The notes under the pieces: generated by a model
Databases searched by the model: none
What the model was told of the DNA's origin: nothing
The model's input: the letters and a program-made list of their open reading frames with translations, nothing else
Program-made: the position numbers and the translations under genes
Origin: Odiellus spinosus
Taxonomy: Eukaryota; Arthropoda; Arachnida; Opiliones; Phalangiidae
DNA length: 64,000 bases
NCBI GenBank assembly: GCA_963920705.1
Contig: OY987232.1
Span: forward strand, 14,137,726 to 14,201,725
Reading direction: 5' to 3'
Shown: positions 1 to 12,200 of the stretch, one piece after another
Layout: each line of letters begins with the position of its first letter
How positions within the stretch are numbered: the stretch's first letter is position 1

Positions 1-110
1 TTTCTCAGAAACCTTTTACTTCCCCGTTAAGTAGTGTGTAATGTATTGGACTATAGCTTCTCAAGTAATCAAAATTATAACGCGCTCAAAATGATACCTT
101 TAATATACAG

Positions 111-3100
111 GGTATAAGACTTCCTAAGATGTCACCAGCAACCACAGTTTCTAAAATGTTGAGCAGTATGCACTCCACCGTTGAAGGAGTAAAACGTACA
201 ACATCTTCACCAATTGTTCAAGCGCTGTCGTCAAGCCAACAACTTGGTTCCCAACAATCCCCTGAATCTTTTGATGCCACTCAATTAGATCCCTCAAATG
301 TAAGAGTTATTGAATTTATTTTAAAGGGATAGACTCTTCAGAGATAGGTTTTTTTATCAATTTGGAAATAAAATATGTATAAAAACTTTATACAAACTCA
401 CCAAAGGTTTCTCTGCAATTCTGTTAGTTATCATAGTTGGCCTCACCAAGCCAAACACTCTTTAGAAAAAAATAGAAAGGTGACCACAAAAAAAATGTTA
501 TTTCCTATTTTTAGAAACGTAGGAGAGTTTTAACTGAACTTATAGGAAAATATTGGTTTCAAATATGAACAAATGCTTTTCGATGGTTTAACTAACATCG
601 AAGTAACCCCCATATTTGCCATTCCAAAACTAAACACATAGCAGATGACACGACCCAATTTCCCAAGATTTAATTTAGTTGTGGAGTGCCATCTATATTA
701 AAAATATGCAGTAGAAGAGTGCAAATTTGAAAAAGGATAATATAGGAAAATAGTCAAAATTATAGGAACTTATAGCAACAAGTACATAAATGCTGGCGTC
801 AATAAGAGACGGTCTTTAAAATGATACATAAACCAATCTAACAGGTCTATTGATTCACGTAACATTTGTAAGGCAGCGACATCATGGCATCGAGATTTCA
901 ATAAGATTTTTGCATTCCCTTAAAACCTTTAGTGAGTTTGAATGTTTTTACGCACCGTCTAAATAGGTTTAACATAGTATGCCTATTAAAAGGTAAAATA
1001 TTTTTTTTTATATAGTTGGATCCTAAGAACACTCTTTTAGCGGATTTGATTCAAGCCGCTGGAATCGTATTACCAGAAGGTACAACCGCTACTATGCCAG
1101 TTTCAGCTTCAGCTTTTAAAACGCTCCCCAGTAATATCGCTTCATCGAGTTTGCGTAAAATTGCCGGTCTTACTGGCGCTGGTATACAATCTGCCGTTAC
1201 ACCAACCGGATTACCAGTTTCATTTCCAACTAGAAAAGGACCTCAAATGAGAGCTCCGCCAAAGTCTACGAAGCAAAATATATCACCCCCGAAGAAAGTT
1301 ATTACTCAAACTATACCGAAATATCCACCTTCCATTACCATATCGCAACAAATGGATACAGATATTGACGAAATTTCATCGCATATACAACAAACAACGG
1401 TGCCCAAAGTTAAAGTAGAATCCGTTAAGGTTTCTGACATAACCATACCAGAAAAAACAACAACCGCCACAACATCCCAAGATAATCCAGAAATGGTTTC
1501 TTTAAAAAACGAAGATTTAATTACACAGAGCATCATATCTGAATCATTACCAGAAGTTAAGTTGGAAACTACCATGTCAAACAGATCTGAATCTATTGCG
1601 CTTGTAACTGAAACCACTGCAGCGTCAGCATCATCTCTCGTCACAACTTATCATTCTGACGTTTTTACCGCTGATATTACTCCAGAGACATCAATGGCTG
1701 ATAATAGCGGTCTTAGTCTACAACAGGATATATTTACCACCGAAATTATTACAGCGGATGTGGATACAGTAACCGTTACGCCAACGCCTGAAGTTGAAAA
1801 TACTAAAATAGAAGCAGATTCTGTAACATCCATTACGCCCGCAGTTGTGGAGGAGACTATGGTCTTAGATCCTACTACATGTACCACTACTATCGTGGAT
1901 GAGTCTGGGAACCCTATTGAACATCAAGTTGAAGAGGGTCAGGTGTTTGAAATACGTAAATATACAATTTTTTTTCAACAATAAATCAGGGTTCAAAACT
2001 TGGAAATGACAGGGAATATTAATGTTTGACAAAATATCTGGGAAACACTTTAAAACTTTCTCGTAAATCAGGGTAACTTATGCAATTACTTCATCGACCC
2101 CCAGTTGGCTCGAGCTAAATCCATAGATTTAATTACGGTCTTACTATATTGTAAACCTGGAACTTTCAAGGAAATTGGTTTTCCAAGAGTTTTATGAACC
2201 TTGAAATTTAATTACTTTCCTGAAAGAACTCATTTCAAAACAAGAAATTAATCTTTTCAATTCACGTTGATTAACTTTTTTGTTAGAATCATTCACCTAG
2301 ATAACAAAACGAAATAGTTTCAATCTCGATTGGATTGGAGCTACTCTGTGCTAGCCCAAAGACCCCATTCTAGGGACATTTTCCAAACTTAGGGCGGGTA
2401 TTTTTGTATTACTAGCTGATGCGTGAACTGTCTCAACCTTAAGTTTTCCATGATTGCAAGCATCAAAGTGGCTCGTGAAATTTGTCACTTATGTTCTAAT
2501 TAAGCGATACTTCGTTATAACATTGTATTTGGGAAGGCCTGGCTAACTGATAATTAAATGTAGAAAGGGTCTTTTCTTTATTTTAACGAAAATTATACCA
2601 AAATTGACTTGGTTCTAAATCTTTTTTTCAGAGGCGTCAGAAGACGTAATCAAAATGTTAGCATCTGGTCAACTGACTAAGGAAGTATTAAGTCTTTTCC
2701 AAAAACTTGGAGTAAAATTTGACGGAGATACTCCACTTACGCTCGAAACAACAATCACTGAAGAAGAAATAGAAGAACCAGCCGGTACTTCTAATACCGA
2801 TGACATAACTACTACCACCATTATAACAACACCTGTGACCACTTCAACAGTTACTTCCGAGGAGTTAAATATCCAGTTAGTTGAGCAGCAAGAAAACCAG
2901 GATAAGCCAGTTGAACAGTCTGGTAAGTAAAAGCTAACAATGGGAGACATTGATACATCAGAGGTTTCTATCTCTCACCTCGGTGTCATCCCCCTTAGTG
3001 AGGGAGTTACAGTATTCGCCCTTACAAGCGCTGCCCCCGTAAGGGGTTCCATGGCGTCAGGCTTTCTTTCCCCCTCGGCTCTACGCTGTCTCCCTATATA

Positions 3101-4384
3101 GAAATGCCTAGTTAGAATGTCTATTTGTTTGTGAGAGCTTGAAGAAAAAACACCAATTATGTCAAAATTAGCCAATAAATACCATCTTCCAAAAACCACT
3201 CTTCCTTGGTTAATATATCGTAATTGTCACACGTGCAATTTTTCCATTTTTATATGGAATAAGCAAAGCTCCCACTATGTCCCTAAAATGCCTAAAATTC
3301 CCTAATTTCAATTATATTGCAATAATCTGAATATTTCCACTTTAGCGGACGGTTAAAACACATTATTCTTCCCTTGAAAGGAAGTATTCTGCATGAATTA
3401 ATGTTTTATGAATTATGACGCACTATTTTAAAAAATATTTGCGTGTATTTCATTAAGTGGGAGAAATGATGCGTTAATAAAGATCTCAATTGGTCCCTAT
3501 TCGGTATAATTTGGTTGCTCTCTGTGAATTCCATTGAAATAATCTGGGTAATGAAAACTTGAATTTAAATGTTGCATGTTTTAATTGTAGGATCATCTAT
3601 CGTTGATGTTTTTGATTCATCTGAAAATATGTCACTGATGGACGTCACCCAAGTAGATCAGTTGAGTTCAATGCAAATAGTACAAGGAGATGATATGAGT
3701 GCGCACAGTGAATTGGACCAACAACGGGTAATGGTAATATGTCAATTTTGAATCAAAAGATGCTCTGAAGTTACTATAACGATAACTCAACCCTCATACC
3801 TTGTTACGGAAAAACTAAAGCCTAAAATAAACAGTTTCACTGTTTAAAACTAGAATAATTGAAGTATGTAATGAATTAGTTGTTTAATCTATACGAGGAA
3901 AGGTCAGAGTTGTCGCTACCGTTATAAAATTACGGTTTTGGGAAAAGTCCCAGTTGGGATTAGGCAGATATTTTTAGATAGATGGTCGTTATTATATTTG
4001 TAAAAAATTGTAATTAACTGCTTACCTTTCCTATAGGTTTTAACCGAAGAAATTGCTTCTCAAGAATTTGTACCTACTGAACCGAATCAACACTTTGTTG
4101 TTGGTGAATGCGTAACTATAGAGCAACAACATTCCGATCTCCTTGTTAGCGAAGAAGTAATTGGCTCTTCAGATGTTGGTGAATTAATGTCTGTTGAAAC
4201 CACGGTGGTAGAAACGACTCAAGGAGAAGTTCTCGATATGCCCATGAACGATAAATCTGAGATGGCGCAAACTGATGTAAAAGAGCAGCAATCCGAGAGT
4301 GAAATGAGCGTAGATACATCCGGACACGAAGCTATGTCTCTTCTGGAGGAATTGATGAATCAGCACAAGGATAATTTCAATTAA
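111..4384 (+). CDS. 3' part of an unrecognised Ser/Thr/Glu-rich protein (five exons, 5' incomplete)
   Basis: I do not recognise this protein. Five exons join in phase: 111-299, 1016-1955, 2632-2922, 3591-3727 and 4037-4384. They give 634 residues ending at a TAA at 4382-4384. Each exon is bounded by AG acceptors and GT donors (for example GTAAGA after 299, GTAAGT after 2922). The donor of exon four could also lie 6 bp further on, adding two codons. Exon two is long and rich in Ser, Thr, Val and Pro, with basic patches early (FPTRKGPQMRAPP) and acidic, Thr-rich sequence later. Exon three opens with a more ordered segment (VIKMLASGQLTKEVLSLFQK). The C terminus is acidic and Met/Glu-rich, ending LLEELMNQHKDNFN. 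No signal peptide, membrane segment or zinc finger is visible. Composition suggests a mostly disordered nuclear or regulatory protein, which is inference only. The first exon is preceded by an acceptor, so upstream exons lie outside the window. Confidence 0.72.
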
Positions 4385-4460
4385 AAATCATTTGTAATAT
4401 TTCATTTGTTATTCAAAACATACTTGCATACTGCATAACTAATGTATCATTTTCTTTTAT

Positions 4461-4466
4461 AATAAA
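4461..4466 (+). other. Poly(A) signal of the 1-4.4 kb gene
   Basis: AATAAA lies 77 bp after the stop codon of the upstream gene. It fits a short 3' UTR before the convergent DOCK gene. Confidence 0.5.
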
Positions 4467-5228
4467 TTCGTTATTACATGAATTTTTTTTATCAACTTTT
4501 ACTTTACCAAAAGTTTGCACCCATGAATCTAGAATGCAGGAGGTAGGTGATCGTTCTGGGACCACGAAATAAAGGTGCCCAACAATGAACGAGTGTGATC
4601 TAACCCTGATTCTATGCCCCAAGATGTATAGGCTCCTGCCACAGGTTTGTAAGGCTCAGATTTCATGCAACAACGTTCAAGTAGGAATAAAATTTTGTTA
4701 TAAACACGCCATCTGTATCTCCTCCTCTATTAGACCTCTTTAATCCTCTAAAAGAAAAACTAAATCCTTGATGGTAAAATTTATTAATAAATCTTTTTAA
4801 AACAAATACTAAAAATTAAAATCAATTATACGCTTATTCTATATTGGTTTTCACATTTTTGCTCCATTTTCATTTTATACTAATAATAAATATGAAATTA
4901 TCGATATTATACAGTTTGCATCTTCGCTGCGGAACATTACGGTAAACTATCACAATTAGCCAGCTGTTCATAAACCAATCTTTCGAAGATGCAGTCTATC
5001 CTTTTTAAATAGTCAATAACTTACCTCCGAGGGTTAAGAAGTTACTTTTGAATTAGATTTCCCCATAAAATTTGAACTTATACCGTACTAGACCCTGGTG
5101 AACCGCTGATGAAATTGAAAACTTCTATCGACGTTCTCTTTAACAATTGCGAATGTAGTTCGTCCCTGCAGTTAAGATCCTAGAAAAAAAAAATTGGGGC
5201 TGTTAAAATGGTCTCAATTTAGAACCGC

Positions 5229-5345
5229 AACCAGACTCCATTAGGGCCTTGTCAAACTGATCTTTCGACATGCTAACGAATTTAATCTTTAGAATTTTTA
5301 TTCCGTAAGACTGTTTTTTCACACGCGTGACATCGGTTCAACTTT
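5229..5345 (+). mobile_element. Single end of the AACCYGACTC inverted-repeat element
   Basis: About 115 bp matches the left arm of the element at 10968-11471. Both start AACC-GACTC-ATTAGG, then share a CCTTGTCAAAC block, a stretch resembling TTTAGTCTTTAAAAATT, and a GTGGCATCGGTT-like block. No second arm was found nearby, so it is a solo or truncated end. Confidence 0.5.
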
Positions 5346-5643
5346 TCATTTTAATGCGAACCCACAGAATAACAAATGAGGACGGTTATGACGTCAACCA
5401 GAGGCAAGCAGTGGAATCATACAATGAGAGACAACCGGAAAAGAAAAGATCCTTTAAATGGGGGTGAAACAAGAGGGGTGCCCGTGCCATTCTAGAAATG
5501 CCTGTACAAAAGATTATCTTCTATTCAACGCCTCCTATATTTTATCAAAGCCTGTGCACGCGGAAAAAAAATAATTCCAAAGGTGGAAATTTTGTTTGCC
5601 AATTTTCAACTAGAGGCGCGATTAACCAATGATTTTGCAGAGG

Positions 5644-5716
5644 CGTCTTCCCATTACCGTGGCAACCCGACGCCGTGACATCTACATCAGGTTGCCACGG
5701 TAACGGGATAGACGCG
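5644..5716. repeat. Short inverted repeat (hairpin)
   Basis: Two arms of about 26 bp, sharing an uninterrupted core TTACCGTGGCAACC, face each other across a spacer of about 20 bp. It is probably a remnant of a small foldback element. Confidence 0.55.
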
Positions 5717-6277
5717 TCCACAAAAACGCTGAATGATCCCACCACCTATCGAGAAAAAATGACAATCCTACACAAACTGAAGTCCCCTCCTGCTTCAGGA
5801 GCATGCACTAGACTTTCAAAATCTCCTCAATGTCTATCAACTTTACTAATTTTCTAGTGAAATTTTTATACATAAATCTATCACTGTAATGAAAACTGAT
5901 TTATTTAAGTCCGCCAATGTTAAAAATATACCATAAAGACCTGAGAAACCTTAATGCTTACAATGACCAGGATATTAATTCTATTTTCTACTCTGGAATT
6001 AAATGGAACAATTTATCCATGCCTCAAAGGCTCAAAACTCCGCTAACATGCATCAATATAAATAATTATTAACGTTGAAAACAATACCCTAAATGGTAGA
6101 TTTATCTCTAAATATCCCAATATATATTTGAACTTTGCGTTTGTTAAAACAAGGCTAAAGTGCATGGCCTAAAAGTCTTATAAGACTTGGTACTGTAAAT
6201 ATATAAAAATGCTTTTTAGCAAAAAAACCCTAAAAAACAACTAATTTGACAAAGCCCGAAACGAGTCAAGGATATTA

Positions 6278-9200
6278 TTAGCTGTTCTTGAACTTGCATC
6301 TCTTTTTCAACTCAATAACTTTAAAACTATATTGTACCTTATAATCAAAAAGCAACAATGGCTGTAATTCTTGAACCATCTCTTGGTAGGTTGACCGTAG
6401 TGCAGCTTGGTAGTCAAATTGATCAGAATTAATTAGACGTTCATTGAGGTCTAAGGCTTCCCCGCATACTTCAACAAATTGACTGGAAAAAATAAAGTTC
6501 TTGTACCATCTGGTAAAGCAATAGTACAATATATTTTTGAGGACTATGCAAAAAGCTATATACCTATAAACTTCTTTCAGTCTGAAAATTTGTTCCGAAG
6601 TTGGTTTTTGTTGAGCATTGGATTTAGTTTTCGTTAAAGTCACTGAAGTAGGATTTTGGGACATTTTATCCGTTTCATCCAGGTTTTTGATACTCGGCGA
6701 AGGTTGAAGGAAAGCTTTGGCGTAAGCCAATGGACCCGCATTGACTTGAACGCAGATACTTCCTTGTAATTTGAGCTGTAGCCTTTTCACATCCATCGGT
6801 AAGGATGATTCCAATATCTCGCGCAATTCTCCAACTCTGGTGTTCATTTCTTGAATGGCAACTTCGATAGGACTCAGGTCTTTAATAACTTTCGATCGTA
6901 CGCTAATTCGTTTTTTCACGTATGGAAACGCTTTAGTCGCTGAAATTTTGCAAAGTTAAAAGATTTATGTTTCCAGCCACGTGGAAATAGTTTGGAGAAG
7001 AACCTATTGATGACCCAAGAACGTATGAAGATAGATTCCCTTTTCTCTCTTAGTTTCTTATAGCGACACCTGCCTAGTCTTTCAGTTTTGCCTTAGCCAC
7101 TAACAAAAAAATCTTTAAGCTAGAAAACAATTTTTAACTATGTTAAATCTCATCGCACAAATCTGGCAAATCAACAGATTTTTTGCCATTAATATATGAT
7201 TGGTCCATGACGTCGGAGACTGAGATTTCACAGTCCCTCTTTAAAATTTGTTTGTTAGAAATTTTAACCTGACTTGAATTTAGAAACATAATATCCCCAT
7301 TCTTGGGTTATCAATGGGTTCTGGTTTTCTGTATTCTCACTAGTTAGTATTGTTTGTCTTTTCCACTGTCTGGTTATATCATCAGAACGGGCTTTACCCG
7401 AACCATCACGAGTAAAAGGAGTTTCATAAATAAATCGCGTGATATTATTCTGTCTTTCAAACTCAGTCGGTCTTTCCAAGAACTCAGTCTCATCAAAGTA
7501 AGGAATAACGTGCGTCACTTGAACGTGAGCGAATCTTGGATCTAAATCTCTCTCATCAACCTAAAATTTCACAAATCAGATTTATTTATGCAATATATCT
7601 ATAATCCTAAATCCTCTTGTAGTCATAAGTAACCTAATATTCATAAGTATGACACTTCTCATTGTTAAAATTTGTGTTGGGGTGTTACCGATATATCGGT
7701 ATCAGCTTATAAATTACCGATATTTTGAAGGGATCTTTGCAACTTGTTTTATTTATTCATTTCACGCCAAAAGCCTATCCAATGAGAGCGCGTATTGACA
7801 TTGTAACTAAAATAACCAATTGTAAGGGTTATATTTCTACTTAATTAAATTCAATCATTTCTTTGCTTTGAAAATATGTATATATTCCAATGCGCTAATG
7901 CATGAATTTGAAGTGCCATTGCCAACCTAGAGGCTAAAATTTCTCGAAAGTTTGCAGCTTGTAGGCTAGAGGGAAAATGGTTGCATGCATTACCCCATCT
8001 GGCTTTCTTTCCAGCCAAGCGTATTAAAGGCAAGTTGCCACAATGCCCGCTATGGCACCTCAAGTAAGAGCTAAAATGGTGTATTTAGGCCCAAACCCTG
8101 ACCACAATATATCCTAATTTAAATTCTATTTAAATTTTTGTTTGGGCAATCTTTAAATATCATCTCTTGGGATAGAAAGAACCTTATTCCAAGAGATCCC
8201 ATAATTATAATCCTTAAAAATTAAAATAGTAGGCTTACTTTCTTGGTGGCATTTGATCCAGTTCCTTCTTTAGTAAGTTTCAAATAATTTTTCTACAAAT
8301 GACAACTAAAATTTCATGCTGTTCTCCTATACTAACATCTTTCTTTGTCTTAATCGATTTTCTTTGTGTATAGGTTTGTGTTTTGGGATTCCTAGCCAAA
8401 CAATTAGACACTAAAAGTGATTATAAATTAATGTTAAGTCATAAGCCTAGCCCTACAGATAATCCAAAATTTTAGTACAAAAGAAAAAAGCACCGATTAA
8501 TTTTTGATAAATTGTAATACTAAAGATTATATGAAGTTACTCATGTAATCTTAAAACTAAATATAAGGCTACGCAACTTACTTGTACAGAATCCATTATT
8601 AGTTTAACGCACTCTTTTCCATATTTTTCTGAGTAGAGTCTTAAAAGTCTTTGAGATATTTCAGCAAGGGAAGTCACTTTTGGTTCTTTGTAGATAAATT
8701 CTTTAGCACTTTCACCCTCAAAATAAGCCTTTAATAACAAAAAACATAACAATTGAATATATTTCAGAATGCCTCGAGTCCCAAAAAAGGGGTCAGGATA
8801 TAAAAATAAATAATGTAAAAGTAATTAAATAAGTGCAATTGCGATTGGAGCATTCAGATCGACACCCAAATACTTAAAATAAAGGTGATAAAACTATGTT
8901 ATTTGGGAGAGAATTCCATTTAACATTAGTCTAGCAGAAAAATAACTTTCTAGTATTACCAAGAATAGATCTATATCCACACCGGCATAATGAACTGTAC
9001 GCTACAGCTCCAGTATAACGCTAGTCACAAATGGGAGGAGCTTGTTAGCATTGAAGTAATATACGTTATGATTTACACCCTATCACAGGAATGAGAATTC
9101 CCCAGTAGTCCGAGATTTCCTCTCTGCCTGCTGACTCTTGTAAGCCATGCTTATTGTAGAAAACCGCTTCCATTGCACATGACAGTAAACGGGGCTTAAG

Positions 9201-12200
9201 GCCCCCCATAGGCACTGCCCAACTGCAACTACAAAGCTATAGCTGTTCATTATTCTTGTGTGGTTTAGATCTATTCTTGGTATTACTGCGCATAAAAGAA
9301 GTTAAAAGTGTGCAGGCCTAGGGCAGCAGGCAACATCCCTTAACAAGACACCAAGTAACTTCAATCTGGGTTTTGTGATTTTGCAGTGGGGGTTTACGAA
9401 GCATTCCTTAGAGAGTGTTCCTTTAAAAGATCATACATTGTCTAAAATAATTCGGGTGAAAAAAAAAAAAAAAAAAATGCTGGGGAAATTGTGAAAGAAA
9501 TTGGAAAAAGTATCTAATGTCTGCCTGATTTCATTCATACAATCGTGATTAATATTAAGAAAGATTTCACTTGAACAATACCTCTCCAAAACAGACAACC
9601 CTATAGTATCTTCCAAGAAGTCGTCTCCCTGATCTTGTCACTTCTAGTATTCTTGAATAGGCAGCGTGTAGGGTCTTGTGACAGTTCGATAGTGCTTCAA
9701 AATTTCTTCTTCTTTCAAATATGGGGATAATTAATTTGTAAAGTGACGCCATGACTTCGTACCGCTCGGCTTGCTGCAATAACTCGGCACATTGCTTCAG
9801 TTTATCCAAGAGAGTTTCCTTTATTTAAATAATAAGACAATTTTATTCTAAAGAGATTCATAGCAAGGTTAAAGAATTAAAGGGAGACACGTAGCAAAAT
9901 AAACTCTGTACAAACCTATTGAAATGGTCTAAAAAGTGTCTAAAATTAAAAATTTCGCTCAAAATTGAACAATTTTCTAGCAAAGAGCATACGAAATTTG
10001 CATTTTCCCCTTGTTTTTTTATGTTTTTCCAGAAAAAGGCAGTGTTCAAATTTTTTGCTCCATTTGTATCTTTGCCTTGGAATTGTATTTATTACATTCA
10101 TTTTGTAACAGTTTCAATATGTTTGACCCCTTTTTAGCTTGACGTCTTAGGCCTACTTTCCTTCTATCATAAGGTACACACCCATCACTCTTGTTTTCAA
10201 TTATAACTAATTAGCAGCAAATTAACTATTTTTTCGTGCTTTATCATTCAATATTTATATCACAACTGATTATTATCATATCTCAAATTCAAACAGGGTT
10301 TCAAACTAGTATTTAGCACAAATGCAGTTTCTCAAATCCTTCAAAAGTGTGAGAAATAAGCAGCTAGGTCATCATTTACTTACTTCCGTATAGTTCAAGT
10401 CATTAATTCCTGAAATTCCAGCAGCACCAGGTGCTGAATAATCTTCCTTCAGTTGACCTTCATCCTCAGGAATATTAGGCGCAAATGGTCGAAAAACTTC
10501 GCAGCCTCCGAGAAATATTCCCCAATGTTTTAGATACTCGGCTTCCAACGCTGCCATGTGCAGCCAACAATGCGCAGCCTGAAAAGCAAGTATCCATGAA
10601 TACGGTCAGCTCACAGTGTGTATTTTTTCTTGATCCTAATTTACCTCAGAAAAATCTCCTCTTTTCAAGTGTATTCTAGCCATGCTTTGCAACCATGTTT
10701 CCCTTAAGGCTGGAGTGGCTGCGTAGCTATTGGCTAAAGAGTGCTGTAACTCAACAAGCATTTCAGCATCATTTTCGTGTTCTTTCAGTTGAGAAGTGGC
10801 CATGAGAACCGTTCTTATCCTTTTTGTCAAATCCTTCACTTCTCCAGGGAAACCTGGGTTTAAAATAATTGAGATTACCCATAAGGTACTTCCCATCGTT
10901 TCGTTAACGCCAAATTTTTTCAGTCAATGTGTGATTAAATATGATATATATATTTAAGTAGGCACGTAACCCGACTCTATTAGGTCCTTGTCAAACAAAT
11001 CTCGTGCTAAGCTTGCAAATTTAGTCTTTAAAAATTGAAAAAATTAGGGAGGCTGTTTTACGTAGTGTGGCATCGGTTTTACTTTACGTAGAATATCGAA
11101 AGCAATCGACTTACTCAGTGACGAAGAATCTTTTATGGTCAAAAATGCAGGTCCAAAATGGAAAATTCAACCAATTAGACAAAATAAAATAAAAACGTAA
11201 TTTAACAAAGTTCGTCTCCTTTTAATTGGTTTTTTCATTTTGACGTATACGGAAGAAATATTCCAATTTGGAGCATCTTTAATTGAGAAAATATTTTCCT
11301 CATTGGGTAAGTAAGCACATTTCTTTCATTATTAGATGGTAGCATATTGAAACGAAGAGTAAAATGACCTCCTGATGTAAAAACAGCCTCGTGGATTTTT
11401 TCAATTTTTAAAGATTAATTTTGCAAGCGTGGCACGAGATCAATATGACAAGGACCAAATCGAGTCAGGTTGCATTTGTACTATATGCCAGAATAAAATT
11501 TTAATTTGTCTCGATCATCCACAGCCCAAATAATCATAATAATAAACCATTTTTTTTTAAAGAATGGTAACGGTGGCTCACTAGTGGTAGTAAAGCTGTC
11601 AGCTATTTTACATGCTATTTTATTAATTTAAAGTTACTACTTAATTTAACATTTGCTACTTAGAGCAGCGCTTCTCAAATAAGGTCATGAAATCTAAAAC
11701 CAATTCTAACGCGCGAGAAAATCATTTCACACACGAGAATCATCAAATCTAAAGGAAAAAAAGTGTGTATAAAGTGATATCCTTGTGAGCTTGCAAGAAT
11801 TTCTTTTAAAAATCATGCAACCACAAGCTTTTAGCTTCTATTTTTTCGATTTCTTGCGAGCTTGCAAACCCCCCTTAAAGATACAAAACATAAATATGTT
11901 TTAGACATATAAATTAAGTATGTGACACTAAATTTTAATTTTTTTCATCTGCCAAACGCTCTAAACTAACTAAACTAGCCCACAGATTCTTGAAATGTAT
12001 TATAAATGGTATACAGAACCTCTAAACCCAAATAATGAAAAGTTGAATGTAAAAATTATTACCCGTATGCTGCATTGCTTTGTCACTGTCAGCGTACTTG
12101 CAAATGATCGAGAGACTTTCTTGAAACCTCGAGTTGTTTAAACTAATTACTTCTCCTAGTAGTCTCGAGACAGAGACAATTAACTGTTGACGAAAAAAAA

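Larger units (their letters stand above)
4467..6277. other. Convergent intergenic region
   Basis: This is the space between the stop codons of two convergent genes. It has no supportable gene. It contains a lone transposon end (5229-5345) and a short hairpin (5644-5716). A TTTATT at 5900-5905 (AATAAA on the minus strand), about 370 bp past the DOCK stop, is a possible DOCK poly(A) signal. Confidence 0.5.
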
